Source: Magnolia sinica (Eukaryota; Streptophyta; Magnoliopsida; Magnoliales; Magnoliaceae). From it: a DNA stretch of 64,000 nt. Location: NCBI RefSeq assembly GCF_029962835.1, contig NC_080586.1:68077501-68141500 (forward strand). The letters run 5' to 3'. Numbering within the stretch: position 1 is the first letter of the stretch; each line of letters opens with the position of its first letter. Of this stretch, positions 37,941 through 49,400 are shown in pieces. Under the pieces are notes generated by a model. That model was not told the origin of the DNA. It made no database searches and was given only the letters and a program-made list of their open reading frames with translations. A program made the translations under genes and the position numbers.

Positions 37941-38305
37941 ATTAGATCTAGCATGGAGATGCAATTAATATGAGCCGTTGGATCAATCAGTGAAGAATTA
38001 TGTGGTCCATCAATCAGGTGGGTCGATTGGTTATATATCATCTTAGATTGTTTTGAGAGTTGTAAGGCCAACCATACTTAGAATCATGTACAACGACTTT
38101 AGTTATTTTTTCTTAATTTTGATTTGATAATTAAGGATTTGTTTTCATGAATGGTAAGAAATATGAGATTTGATTTTGCTTTTGTTTTTCATACATTTCT
38201 TAGTTTATGATTTAGGGCGCGTTTGGATGTACCAACTTAAAATTTTTGTAATTGCTATTTAGATTTTTCATTGAGCTGATCATGTTCAGACGTATGTTTG
38301 ACTAC
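37941..38305. other. CLE gene 3' flank
   Basis: Presumed 3' UTR and spacer. No perfect AATAAA was seen in the first 200 bp; AT-rich near-matches occur around 38,100-38,200. A single Tourist-like end ('ttagggcgcgtttggatg') lies at about 38,213. Confidence 0.4.
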
Positions 38306-38309
38306 TTGG

Positions 38310-38770
38310 ATTCAGGTGTGGACAGAAATCCTCTACAACACTACTAAGTATAGGGTACAACACCCAAGCTCTGTGGGGCCTACCGTGTCGTCTGTGTAAA
38401 ATCCACCCCGTCCATCTTATTCTCATGATTATTTAACCATACATCCCAAAATTAGCCTGATCCAAAACTTAAGTGGGGCGCACCACTAGAATGATGTAAA
38501 ATCATGCCGGAGATCTCTAATTCCACGTGGTGTGGACCGCCTGATTGTTGGATTAGTATGATTTTTTGGAGTGTAAATCATCCTAGTGAGGCCCACCTGA
38601 TTAACGGATTGGATCGAATTTATACACTACAGTAGATCCCAATCGCAAACCTACTGCTTGTGGGCCCTCCCCATTCATCCCTGTAATGTGGCCCATCTAA
38701 GTTTTGATGGACACAGTGGATGTCACACAAACAACGTTGTGGGCTGCCCTAATCTCTCTTTCTACTCGAG
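38310..38770. mobile_element. Truncated relative of the hAT-like MITE
   Basis: Its left end ('ggacagaaatcctctacaac' near 38,320) matches the inverted right end of the element at 39,297-39,821. The core ('gctctgtggggcc', 'cgtccatcttattctcatgattattt', 'gatccaaaacttaagtgggg') is the same family. No matching right end was found. Confidence 0.55.
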
Positions 38771-39296
38771 GATATATGTACAGTATACTCAAATTTTCAG
38801 TTTGTAGAAGTTTGAGCCGTTGTTTGGTGATCCAGACCGTTGGTTTGTTGGATCCCTTCCATGGATGGACCATGAGCTAACAATCCTCGTGATAGACTGA
38901 TCCTATCCTTTCAATCTGTGGTCATCCAGTGGATTTGGATGATCAAACGGTCCATCTGGTGATAACTGCCATGGATCTGCTACAGACCAAAACCACCAGG
39001 TCTGATGATCCTGACCCAATATGTGAATCTCATGAACTAAGATCTCCAATCGTTGTGATTTTAGACCACAGACTATCCATGATGGTGTTCGCAAGATGGA
39101 AGGTTCAGATCATCCAAACATGAAACGATGTGGGCCCGATCTAGAAACACACGATGGATGGACACAAAGAGACAAGCTCAAGTTTGAAATGTCCGTGAGT
39201 AGCGACTCTTGTCTTTTGATCAGATGGCCGAAGTCCGACCAAATGTACGGATTCAGCACCTAGCATGTTTTTGATTTTTGAACTATGATATTATTA

Positions 39297-39821
39297 TGGA
39301 CCGGAATCGTCTGTAACACTTCATTTACTCACCCGATCTCTGTGGGGCCCACCATGTTTTTTGTGTAGCATAAACTCCGTCCATCAGGTGAAAAATATTG
39401 CGTTGACCGTACAATACAAAATTCAGCCCGATCCAAAACTTATATGAGCCACACGAGGGAGAACAATGTAAGTCACGCTTAAAAGTATAAGTTGATGGAG
39501 TGGCCCACCTGAGTTTTAAATCATGATGATTTTTTGTATATCTGTCTAACCTCGTGAGACACACCTGATGAACGGTTGGATGGATTATACACACCATGGT
39601 GGGCACCACACACAATCCCATCGTTAGCATCCCCTCTCCATGTTTCCTTGTAGTCTGGCACATCTGAGTCGTTGATTGGTCTGAGTTTTAACCCCCTTGC
39701 ATGATATCAAGTGCTACACCTGATGGATGGAGTGGATCTCATACGCACAACACGGTGGGACAATACAGCTCTGGTGTTTAACACATAGCGTACAACACAT
39801 GTTGTAGAGGATTTGGGTCCG
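39297..39821. mobile_element. hAT-like MITE with 8-bp target-site duplication
   Basis: A 525-bp element flanked by perfect 'tattatta' repeats (39,289-39,296 and 39,822-39,829). Terminal inverted repeats: left 'tggaccggaatcgtctgtaac', right reverse complement 'cggacccaaatcctctacaac'. The centre carries the GTGGGGCCCACC core and 'gatccaaaacttatatg'. No transposase. An 8-bp TSD points to the hAT superfamily. Confidence 0.82.
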
Positions 39822-39829
39822 TATTATTA

Positions 39830-40660
39830 GGGTTCTCATTGGGATTTATAATAAAACTAATCGTCACTTGTACTAACTTTCTTTGACTGCAAGAAACCAA
39901 GACAATAAAAGATACCAGGTTTGGTGGGGCCCACATGCAGCACATGTGCCAACCTGGCAAGCGTGTGACATCTGACCGGTGCATCAGATGGCCTCAGACG
40001 ACCATAGGCCAAAATCACGCCAATGAACTCATCAGGTTGGTTTTTCTTAAGTTCAGGTGGGCCCACCTGACGAGAATCGATGGACCCACCACATGCACCG
40101 CCCATATTTTTATTTTAATGTATATGCGCCGCCCAGATGTCCCGTTCAATTGGCAAGGTAGCACATATGCTCGGTAAAGGTGTGTGACGGTCTAGTCAAC
40201 GTAAGTATGAGTGTTCATCCCCATTACCACCATCCCAGCTATAACCAATCAAGGAGAGCTAGTTGTGATGTGTAAAGATATGCATAGTGTATTTGAAGTT
40301 CTGCATATATGTATTGGAAAAAATTTTCAAAAACCCTAGCAGGGGCATATTAGATGATGATGACGCTTATTACTTAAGCGGCCGATGTGAAATCAGTCGT
40401 GCACCAACAGTTTTAGAACAGGTGACAAGAGAAGAAGCATCTAGAAGATAGTACTGTTGAACGGCTGTGATAACTTTTGGAACGTGAGAATAATCTAAAT
40501 AGCTGAATCAAAGATGTATATAGCAAAGCAAAACAGCAAGTAAAATCGCTTCAAACCAACTCAAACAAACTAAATTTATCTTTCAATTATCCTATTAATT
40601 TATCAGTTAAATTACATGGCATGGTATAATCATTTATTTTCTCTATCAAGTAATTTACAT
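39830..40660. other. Gene-free spacer with MITE-like fragment
   Basis: About 39,920-40,110 carries 'tggtggggcccacatg' and 'caggtgggcccacctg' but no clear ends. ORFs on both strands (67-82 codons) look like repeat shadows. A NotI-like 'gcggccg' occurs near 40,379. Confidence 0.4.
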
Positions 40661-40666
40661 TCCTTA

Positions 40667-41129
40667 GGGCGTGTTTGGACAGCCAAGAGGGATGGAATTA
40701 GGTAGGATTAGGAGGGTTATCCTGTGTCATCCTATCCGGTCTACTGTTTGGGATGGCGGGGATGTATTTCATCCACCGCACCCTCGTAAACCCCGACGGA
40801 TCCTGCCAATCCCAAGATACATGTTTTCGTCACTATGTGGGGCCCACCGAGATATCAATGAGATATCCACTCCCTTCATCATTTTCACCAGCCTACATTT
40901 AGTCATAAACCTATTTTGAGGCAGATATCCATCAGTGAGTGGGGCACACCACGAGAAGCAATGGAGATGCAAACCCATCCATTCATGATAGTCCAAACAC
41001 TCTGTTGTGTATCCCATGGGCTATCCCAAACCCATGGGATCAGGGGATAAACACTGACACCACCATTATTACCTTAAATTCCATTCCATCCCTCCAAATC
41101 CCATGGGAGCGGTCTGGCCAAACACGCCC
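40667..41129. mobile_element. Tourist-like (PIF/Harbinger) MITE
   Basis: A 463-bp element with matching ends 'gggcgtgtttgg' and 'ccaaacacgccc', flanked by TTA on each side (40,664-40,666 and 41,130-41,132). A TTA target site and this terminal style are diagnostic of Tourist/PIF-Harbinger MITEs. The middle contains 'atgtggggcccaccgag', linking it to the GTGGGCCC core. No transposase ORF. Confidence 0.85.
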
Positions 41130-41132
41130 TTA

Positions 41133-41815
41133 GTGTAATCTTTTACTTACAATTCGTTGTTTACGTATTGCAGTGTAATCCATAGTGTTAATCAAATAGC
41201 TAGTAATGTTTTGTTGTAATTCAAGTTTACAACCGTGCACTGAATTCAGTTTCTCCATCAGAAATATGTTTTGCAACTGTTCTTCACAACTAATTATAAG
41301 AATCTCTTTTTCCATTTCATTTTATCTGTATTAAAAAATTATTTAATAGAAATGCAAAGAATTAACTCATTATTAGAAGATGAAACACAGTTTCTAAATA
41401 TCGTCTGATTTAATTTTACATATTGAGTGAGTGGTTGAATAGACAACCGAACTCCTTAAATCTTGTTCAAACATCACGTGTCTGCCTATCTGAGTGCTCA
41501 GGTCATTGTTATTCGGTATGAATTAAAGCCGTAATTTCAATTCTAGCACAAGCACACACCCATTGTCAAAAACAGCAGGCAACAATGAGATCACCTGAAT
41601 CTCATACTATGTGATCTTCATAAGTGGGCCCACCTTTTGCATGGCTCGGATTTGCTGCAGGTACGACATGTTGGCAGAAAAGAGAGGGCTGCATGTGAAA
41701 ACTCAACGTACAGTATCGACGTGATCATTCATACACGTGAAATTACAGAGTGCTAAGAGCAGAGAAAAATTATCATACTCTAGAGAGTGTGATGAATAAT
41801 ACGCAGGCAATTAGA
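41133..41815. other. Gene-free spacer
   Basis: AT-rich sequence with no supported ORF or recognised repeat. Short ORFs on the minus strand (up to 61 codons) match nothing. Confidence 0.4.
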
Positions 41816-41817
41816 AG

Positions 41818-42128
41818 TCACTTAAAAATTGCACACGTGGCATATAATTAATTCATATTAAACCATCCAAATTAAGGTCCGAGTATAGGTGTATCATGAA
41901 CCAAAAGTTACGGTCATTGGGTCAACTGACTATTTGATTAGTGAACATTTATTGGACGGTTAAAAATTATTCTAGAAAAATGTCTAATTGTAAAATTCAG
42001 CGAACAACTGTCCACAAATCAGAGGTCAGGACCGTTCAAATAATCCAATTCCAATTCGGGACTCTAAGTTCCACGATCTAGTCGCTTTGATTTGAGCTAA
42101 TATATGCCACGTGTATAATTGAAAGTGC
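41818..42128. mobile_element. MITE with CACGTGGCATAT-containing inverted ends
   Basis: Left 'cacttaaaaattgcacacg' then 'tggcatata', right reverse complement 'cactttcaattatacacg' then 'tggcatata'. The ends pair imperfectly over about 35 bp. No coding capacity. Superfamily not determined; exact borders are approximate. Confidence 0.65.
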
Positions 42129-42366
42129 ATGTGTATCATGCTCATACGTACAGCCAGAGTATCAAATAACTCCCCTAAAATCAAATGTGTAAAGTTAGTT
42201 ATCAAGCTCATGGCGTGTGTGCGTAACATCCAAACCGTTTATTTCAAGGCTACTAGATGAAAGGTTAGTATTTTCCTGTCGTGAGATGTCTCCGGATGCA
42301 ATGCGTCCGAGGATCCTCAGATAAACGGTCTGGATTATACATCCGTGGCCCCATGCATATGTTCGA

Positions 42367-42877
42367 GGATGCGGATTGCCTGCCAAAGCCTCTCTTTCGG
42401 AACTTCCTGCTCGATGGGACGCTAGGTGGGGCCTACGGTGATGTTAGTGAGAAATCCAGCCCGTCCATCCGTTTTTCCAGATATCATTTTAGGACATGGA
42501 CCTAAAAAAATAGGCAGATCCAAAACCCAAGTAGGGCGATAGGAAAAACTGTATAGAGCAATGCCTACCATTGAAACCTCCCTAGGGTCCATCGTAATGT
42601 TTATATGCCATCCATGCCGTTCATAAGGTCATTTCTACTGGGATGAACTGAAAAGGCTAAAATATTAGCCTGATCGAGAACTTACGTGGCCACGCGAATA
42701 TTTCAATGGTGGACCTTCAATCCTCACTATTTCCTGTTGTGCGGCCCACATAAGTTTTTTACTTGCCTCATTTCTGGGCCATTTCCTAAGATGACCTGGA
42801 AAAATTAATGGACGGGCTGGATTTCTCACAAACATCATGGTGGGCCCCACCCAGCTTTCGCAGCCAATCCGCATCCG
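42367..42877. mobile_element. MITE with GGATGCGGATTG termini and GTGGGCCC core
   Basis: Ends 'ggatgcggattgcctgcc' and (reverse complement of right) 'ggatgcggattggctgcg'. The adjacent halves fold back over 'gatgttagtgagaaatcca'/'gatgtttgtgagaaatcca'. Same family as the 35,207-35,722 element. No ORF. Target-site duplication not clear. Confidence 0.78.
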
Positions 42878-43147
42878 ATGGGATGGACCTTCGCCCAAAT
42901 CATACCGTTCGGATAATCTATCGGCTGATTAGAGGACTGTTGATGCAGATCTTGACATATCTCGTTCTGGGCCATTTCTTAGCAGATTTCTGGATTTTGA
43001 CGTTTTTCTCAATATAATGGAGAAAATTCCTCTGAAAGTAAAATATTGAAAAAGTTATATGCAAACATTAGTTGTTCGTCCAACAGGTTGTCGTGTGGGC
43101 CCACCATGGTGTTTGTTTAATATCTTGCCTGTCCAGCAATGTTGTCA

Positions 43148-43310
43148 CATCATAAAAATGGGATTTCCAAAAAATTAGGTTGATCCAACCATGAAATGGG
43201 ATGCCCCCACATTCATTTTTTTTTAGTGGTTATTTATTATTTTTTATAATGTGTCTCACCTAGTAGTTGGATCAACCTAATTTTTGAGTATCCCATTTTC
43301 ATAATGGGAT
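43148..43310. repeat. Inverted-repeat (fold-back) element
   Basis: Left 'aaaatgggatttccaaaaaa' then 'ttaggttgatccaac', and right 'gttggatcaacctaattttt' then 'gagtatcccattttcat' are reverse complements around an AT-rich spacer. The structure would fold into a stem of about 40 bp. Confidence 0.8.
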
Positions 43311-44530
43311 AATTCCATTTCCATATTATTCAAATCCCATTATCATATGATCCAATACATTCACTAACGTGAGGCATCTAACCCACTTTTACACAAACAT
43401 GTGTTTACATCTAAAGTCGACCATTCCTAAGGTTAAAACCTCTTATAATAATACGGGTCTGTTTATTAAATTTTCTGAAAATTTGTTTAGTAATTGTTTG
43501 AAAGAAATGATGAAATCTGAAAGTTAAATACTGAATCTAAAACAATCAATTTATTAACAAATGTTTGAAATGTTTGAAATCTATTAATTTAATACATTTG
43601 TTGATGTCTCTTTTAAGGGTTGTTTGAATGCGTATAATTTTTTTAGTTATAAACACATAACACTTGAAAAGAGTTTCAAGTATTATCGGCTTATATGTTA
43701 TTCCGTTTAGCTTTTAAGTGATAATCTATTTACATGTGAAGAGAGTGTGTATTTGGCTGGCTTATAAAGTGTTTACAATGAATAAAGTATATATTCATAC
43801 CTAGAGCTTGGACAGCAAACCTTCCAAAATATGCAAAAATCACATAAGGACTTGATTTTTTTAGGGCCTTAAGATGGCATTAAAGCATGCACACTAAATG
43901 GATTAGATGTCTTACACCCATTACAATGAGCCACAAATGCAATCTGTAAGTTTTTAATGGTGGACATCCCATTCTTCCCTCGTGTGGTCCATTTGATAAT
44001 GGACGATTTGTTTTTTTCAAGCTACAGGAGAGCATCAAGAGAAGTACATGATGGATAGATTGAATGTACCATACACAATACAGTGGGCCCCACATAACAT
44101 GAGTGTATATTAACCATTGTATTCTACTATGTATAATGCATTTTTAGTTCTAAAGACTTTATTTGTAATCTGAGACATAGCTTTTAAAGAAGTTTCATAT
44201 TATAGCTAAAAGTTGTAATTTGTTTATAGCATGTAAAGCCTTTACATGCAAATACATGCATCCAAACAATCTCGGTAATCCTTTTATAACTTAAGGACTT
44301 TGCCGACAAATACATGCATTAAATCAACCCCTTATTTGAGATGTTTAATATTATAAAATATTTATATTTTTATGAAATGAAAATATAACCATTATTTCCT
44401 TTTGTCAGTTCATTTTAAGGCATGGGGTCCAAAAATAAAGCACATCCTAATTTCTAGTGGACCACACTAGAAAACGGTGGTCATTGAACACCCACCAATA
44501 TCACTCTTGCAAATCCCAGGTCGTGGATTC
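43311..44530. other. Spacer with partial GTGGGCCC-family piece
   Basis: No gene. About 43,910-44,100 holds a partial copy ('ggtggacatcccattcttc', 'cagtgggccccacataac'). The rest is AT-rich. Confidence 0.4.
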
Positions 44531-44549
44531 AGCGGATGCTTGAGCTAGG

Positions 44550-44940
44550 TGGGACCCCTGACTATGGGGCTCACAGTGATGTATGTGCCTTAAATCCACA
44601 TTGTCCAACCATTTTAACAGCTCATTTTAAGGCATTGTTCCAAAAATGAAGTTAGCCCAAATATGAGGTGGGTCACACCACAAGCCCTAGTCATGATTGA
44701 ATCTCTATCATTAAAAACTTCATGGATTGCCCCGGATGAAGAGACCTGTTGATAAAGTAATAAAGACCAAGATGAAGAGACCACACAAATATCATCTTGA
44801 TCCAAAGCTTTTGTGGCCCACAAGAAATTTTTAATGGTCAATTACCATTGTTTCTGCACTCTAGCCTATTTGAGATTTGGATCTGATTCATTTTTTTCTC
44901 ATGCCCTAAAATGAGCTTTCACATACATCACGGTGATAAT
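44550..44940. mobile_element. GTGGGCCC-core MITE, copy
   Basis: Starts 'aggtgggacccc', contains 'cattttaaggcattgttcc', 'ttcatggattgcccc' and 'cttttgtggcccacaag', and ends near 'catacatcacggtg'. Both halves mirror each other, but there is no clean TIR. Confidence 0.6.
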
Positions 44941-44949
44941 CCATAGGCT

Positions 44950-45345
44950 CCGTGGGATCCACCGTAATGTATGGGTTTCATCCACGCCGTTCATCCATTC
45001 TTCCATATCACTTTAGGTATGATCCAAATAATGAGGCAATCAAGGCTCAAGTTGACCACGCCAAAGGAAGCATGGTGACTCTGACAGCCACCATTGAAAC
45101 CTTCCTAAGGCCCACTGTGATGTTTTTTTGCCTGTTCATGAAGCCACACTAACGTGGATGAAGGGAAAACACAAATGTCAGCGTCATCCAAAAACTTATG
45201 TGGCACATAAGAAGTTTTCAACTGTAGGCGTTCAATCCCCATTGTGTGATCCACTTGGGTCTTGGGTCTATCTCATTTTTGGGCTCATATCACAAAATGA
45301 TATGAAAAAATTGATGAATGGCCTGAATAAAATTCATACATAAAT
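44950..45345. mobile_element. GTGGGCCC-core MITE, copy
   Basis: Starts 'gctccgtgggatccaccg', contains 'cgccgttcatccattcttcc', 'acgtggatgaagggaaaac' and 'ggcgttcaatccccattg', and ends 'tttgggcccatatag'. Directly follows the previous copy. Confidence 0.65.
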
Positions 45346-45439
45346 TTGGGCCCATATAGCCCATGCTGTCAAGGAAGGGGCAGGATGCAATCGGCTTCGG
45401 ATGAATTCAGTAGCGACCCCGGTCAGTGCTGAGAAGTTT

Positions 45440-45905
45440 CATGGGCCCATCGTAATGTATGTGTTTTTTCCATGCCTTCCATCCATTTTTCCATCTCATT
45501 TTAAGACTTGATCCCAAAATTGAGGAAGATCCAAGCCTCATGTGGACCACATCACAGAAACAGTGGTGATCCAACGCCCACCATTAAAAGCTTCTTGGGG
45601 ACCACAAAAGTTTTGGATGAAGCTGATATTTGTGTTTTCCCCTCATCGATATGACATAATCAACATGCTGGATGATAAATAAATGTTACAGTGGGCACTA
45701 AGAAGTCTTTAACGTACATTTAATCACTATTGTTTTTCTTAAGGCGTGGTCCACTTGAGATTTGGATATATTTCGTTTTTGGGCGTGGTCCACTTGAGAT
45801 TTGAATATATTTCGTTTTTGGTCTCACGCCATAGAATTATTTGGAAAAATAGATGGACGGTGTGGATAAAACACATACATCATGGTGGACTCACATAACA
45901 CTATC
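45440..45905. mobile_element. GTGGGCCC-core MITE with internal 39-bp duplication
   Basis: From 'catgggcccatcgtaatg' to 'catcatggtggactcac', with the standard internal landmarks. Inside, 'ggcgtggtccacttgagatt' and following bases are repeated in tandem at 45,743 and 45,782 (39-bp period). Confidence 0.7.
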
Positions 45906-46010
45906 AAGTAGCCACATCGATATTGGCAGCGTTAGTGGGGAGTCAGGCGGGCAAATCTGGTTGGGATTGGGTACTACCCCAAGCACTATTAATTAGTACC
46001 CATGTGTGTC

Positions 46011-46095
46011 TCACATAGAGAGTTCTTCTCATCCACACCCTGGTGGAGAACTCTCTGCTCACATAGAGAGTTCTGCTCATCCACACCCTGGGCTG
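46011..46095. repeat. 48-bp duplication with internal hairpin
   Basis: 'tcacatagagagttct(t/g)ctc' then 'atccacaccctgg' occurs at 46,011 and 46,059. Between them 'agaactctct' is the reverse complement of 'agagagttct', so the repeat can also fold. Confidence 0.75.
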
Positions 46096-46261
46096 CGTTT
46101 GGATGCACAAGCTAATTGACTTGTGAACATTTTCATTAATCAAGAGAAAAATTAGTCATGTTCCCGAATTACATTTTGGTTGGTTCCATCAATTCAGTTG
46201 CATGGGGCATTCAAAATACATTCCTTCCTAAGAGGTGGCACTCAACTGGTGACTCTGGCTC

Positions 46262-46500
46262 TGTGGGCTTCCACCATGACATATTTGTTTTATCAGCGCT
46301 GTCTATCCACTTTCCCAGCTCATTTCTCTGCATGAGAGTAAAAATGAGGCAGATTCAAAACGCCCACAAATATCAGCTTGGTCCAAAAACTGTTGTTGGA
46401 AGCCAAGAAGTTTTTAATGGTGGGCATTCAATCACCACTCTTACTTGTCGTGTGGAATACCTGATATTTGGATCTACCTCATTTTTTAGCTCATGCCATA
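46262..46500. mobile_element. Partial GTGGGCCC-core MITE
   Basis: Carries 'gctgtctatccactttccc', 'aggcagattcaaaacgc', 'ggtgggcattcaatcacc' and 'gctcatgccataaaatgat'. The left part is collapsed by a deletion. Confidence 0.55.
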
Positions 46501-47022
46501 AAATGATATACATTGAACTACAATGTCCATAGAGTTTTTTAGTACTAAATCTCAAAACATTTCAACAGTTATCCATCAAACAGATTTCCAAAATCCATGG
46601 AACGAACAACAGCAGTTGAGATCAGCACTAGACAAGCTAGCCATCTAAATTCTAATGTTAGATCTACCACCCATTCTTCAGACATGGAAAAACCAAATTG
46701 GCTCAACGTCTCAAGGAAATATTGAAATGATCAACTATCATTACAAGCTGAGAAGGGGAACACATAAAAAGTTCGTGCCAACAAGATCACAGCGACATAA
46801 ACCAGGATGCTCCATTCATCAGGCAGGCCCCACCAAGGCACCAACCATCTGTCAATCAATGTATGTTTTTGGCCATTCATCAGGCAGGCTACACTGTCAA
46901 AAACAATTCCTGTTCGATTACCTTCTTCCATAGACATCGTTGGACGGCGTTGCCTGTGCCAAGTTACTACAAAATTTCGGGTGGATGAGTTATGCACAGA
47001 AATCATCTATATATAAACCCAG
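46501..47022. other. Spacer, no gene
   Basis: No supported ORF. Two copies of 'ccattcatcaggcaggc(c/t)' at about 46,812 and 46,873 form a small imperfect duplication. Confidence 0.4.
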
Positions 47023-47031
47023 CACTCAACT

Positions 47032-47591
47032 GGATGCAGATTAGCTACTGAATGCGACAGTAGCGAGTTTGGCTACTGAAGTGACATCACCACGTTCTGT
47101 GGGACCCACCATGATGTATGTGTTGTATCCACACCATTCATCCATTTGGAGAGAACATTTTATGGCATGAGCCAAAGAATGAGGTAGATACAAAGTTCAA
47201 GTGGACCCCACTACAGAAAACAGTGGGGCAATGACGCCCACCACCGTTGAAACCTCCATAGGGCCCACCATGATGTTTATTTGACATCCAACCTGTTTAT
47301 AAGTTAACCAAGACATGGAATAAGGGAAACACAAATATCATCTTGATCGAAAACTTTTGTGGCCTCGAAACATTTTTAAGGGCAGCCGTTCAATCCCCAC
47401 TGTTTTCTGTGGTGCGTTCCTCTTGAGCTTTGGATCTACCTTATTTTTTGTATCATTCCCTAAAATGATCTCTCCAAATGCATGGACGGTGTGGATACAA
47501 CACATACACCATGGTGGGGCCCACATAATGTAGTGACATCACTTCAGTAGCGAGTCTCGCTACTGCCAGGTTCAGTAGCTAATCCACGTCC
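47032..47591. mobile_element. Mutator-like MITE with 9-bp target-site duplication
   Basis: A 560-bp element flanked by a perfect 9-bp direct repeat 'cactcaact' (47,023-47,031 and 47,592-47,600). The ends are long imperfect inverted repeats: 'ggatgcagattagctactga' on the left and 'ggacgtggattagctactga' as reverse complement of the right, continuing through 'cagtagcgag' and 'gaagtga(c/t)(a/g)tcac'. The middle is the complete GTGGGCCC core. A 9-bp TSD is the Mutator hallmark. No transposase. Confidence 0.88.
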
Positions 47592-47809
47592 CACTCAACT
47601 TTCAGCTATGGCAACATATGCATGCATGCAAGATCCAAAGTACAACTTGTACATGGGCTGCATCAGTTGGGCATCTAAGCACTAGAAAATGGGCTGTAGA
47701 GATTGACTGACCAACTTCCCTATTTTGATGCAGTTGCATGGCCCATCTGATGATCGCACTATCTAACTAGTGGCATCCACCTGATGGGCGGCTTGAACTG
47801 AGGAACATG

Positions 47810-48423
47810 TCATGCATGTGGATTGATGTTACTGTCTGCCTTAAAAAATACAAAAGAAAGAATCTTACCCTTGTCTTCTAGCCACATTGTATGTAGGTGG
47901 TACAATTCATACAGGAAGCCAGCTATCCATACTTTTTTGATGAGCTCTCCATACATCTTTCGTGTAGGAACCACGCTTCCAAATCTTGCTTCTTGTAGCA
48001 GCTGCATTGTGCAAAGTACTAGAGACACCATAGCTACAACCTGCAGTTCGTATCCAAGAAAATGTGTAGTCGCATCCAAGATGCCTCTTTGTAATTCCTT
48101 CCGAGTCGGTATCCTTTTCTTTCATGCATGCCCCAATAACCATTATCATTTGGGCTGGTGGTACAGAACTGCTCCAATTTCTCTAATTGAATCTGCAACT
48201 CTTTCATGCATGCCCCAATAACCATTATCATTTGGGATGGCTGGTGATACAGAACTGCTCCAATTTCTCTAATTGAATCTGCAAAGTCCAAAAACCACAG
48301 CATACAAGCATGCATACCAAGAACTTGAGTACACACAAGCATGCATGCACATCGAGGAGGGGATAGAAAGAGAAAGGGAGCAGAGATTAGAAAAGAGGGT
48401 CGGTAATCCAGGGGTATTTTCAC
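47810..48423 (-). other. Possible unidentified exon or captured gene fragment
   Basis: Open frames overlap on the minus strand (47,810-48,079, 47,907-48,149 and 48,034-48,423) and one lies on the plus strand (47,823-48,221, 132 codons). Minus-strand splice-like signals are present: an acceptor-like 'ggactttgcag' near 48,285 and a donor-like 'gacaagggtaag' near 47,865, about 420 bp apart. An 82-bp tandem duplication (48,119-48,199 and 48,201-48,284) covers the 5' part and shifts the frame. Candidate peptide pieces include 'DSIREIGAVLYHQPSQMIM' and 'ELIKKVWIAGFLYELYHLH'. I do not recognise the family. GC is higher than in surrounding DNA. It may be a broken exon or a gene piece picked up by a transposon. 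Confidence 0.3.
48119..48284. repeat. 82-bp tandem duplication
   Basis: 'ctttcatgcatgccccaata' through 'ctctaattgaatctgcaa' occurs twice (starts about 48,119 and 48,201) with a 4-bp difference. Confidence 0.9.
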
Positions 48424-48700
48424 ACCGGGCTCAAGTGGGGTAGCCTGTGAGATGCAGGGACACTCGGGGCGGGCGGCTCGTGTGAGGTGGGCCCATGTGA
48501 AGTGGGGCCCACGAAGAGGGTTCAGCCAACGTCCTAACCCATGGGATATGGGACCTCGGCTATGAAATAAAGTCCACAGTTCGAGCTTCGGCTATGAGAT
48601 AAAGTCCACACAGTTTGAGCTTTTAGAGCATGTGGCTAATTATCCTACATCAATCGGAGAGACCAAAGTCCATACAGTTTTTTATCTTTTCACCTCCATA

Positions 48701-48763
48701 GGGTTTTGTGTCTTCAATAAAGTTGTTATCTTTCAAAAAAAAAAAAAAGGGTTTTGTGTCTTT
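48701..48763 (+). mobile_element. Minimal poly(A) retro-insertion with 14-bp TSD
   Basis: A perfect direct repeat 'gggttttgtgtctt' (48,701-48,714 and 48,749-48,762) flanks only 20 unique bases, 'caataaagttgttatctttc', followed by 14 A. The AATAAA signal, the A-tail and a 14-bp target duplication are the hallmarks of LINE-driven insertion of the last bases of an mRNA or a 5'-truncated retroposon. Confidence 0.75.
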
Positions 48764-49222
48764 GTTCTACAAGAAATGGACCCACAATTAAAAGTCATTC
48801 AATATAATCAACAAGAAATGGCATCACAATTACTTGCAGACTCTATCAAGAACAACCAATAAATAGTCAGTTCCCTCAATCACAATTTAATATTTCACAC
48901 TTTTATTGCAAAATTATCATGACAAAAACAAAATAAAAAAATTATTAACTATATTAAATTATCATCATATGAATATCTATTCAAATTTTATAATTATTTT
49001 CTAATTTGCATTTAGCATTTTAAAGTTTATTTTCATCGTGGTTTTCCTTATAATATTTCCAAAAGCATTTTTCTCATACAAAAGTTTTGAAAAAAAATAT
49101 TAACTATTTTGACATTTAATATATATTACTAAAGGTCAAAATAGCACTTTTTTCATAACTTTGACATGCATTTGCTAATGGTGGTTCATGTTTTTCTACT
49201 ACTAACATCACTAATACAGACT

Positions 49223-49400
49223 CTTGTAATCCCTGGCGTGGCCCAATGAAAAAGCGTCATATGTGCTTGTTTGATGTTGAACCTTTAGTAAAAGGAAAAA
49301 TCATCCCTTAATATAAGGATATTCCTATTTTTACTGTGAGCCCCACATCTGACAAGCACATGTGACCCTTATTCATTCGACCACGTTAGAGGTTACAAGG
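49223..49400. repeat. Fold-back element, copy 1
   Basis: Left 'cttgtaatccctggcgtggc' pairs with right 'ggtcacgtt'-type sequence: '...ccacgttagaggttacaag'. The arms share 'caatgaaaaagcg'/'cttattcattcg' and 'atctgacaagcaca' in inverse order. Confidence 0.7.

Noticed and set aside
46373-47006. Overlapping 60-124-codon ORFs on both strands
   Set aside because: They fall in GTGGGCCC-family MITE sequence and spacer, have no domain and no consistent frame.
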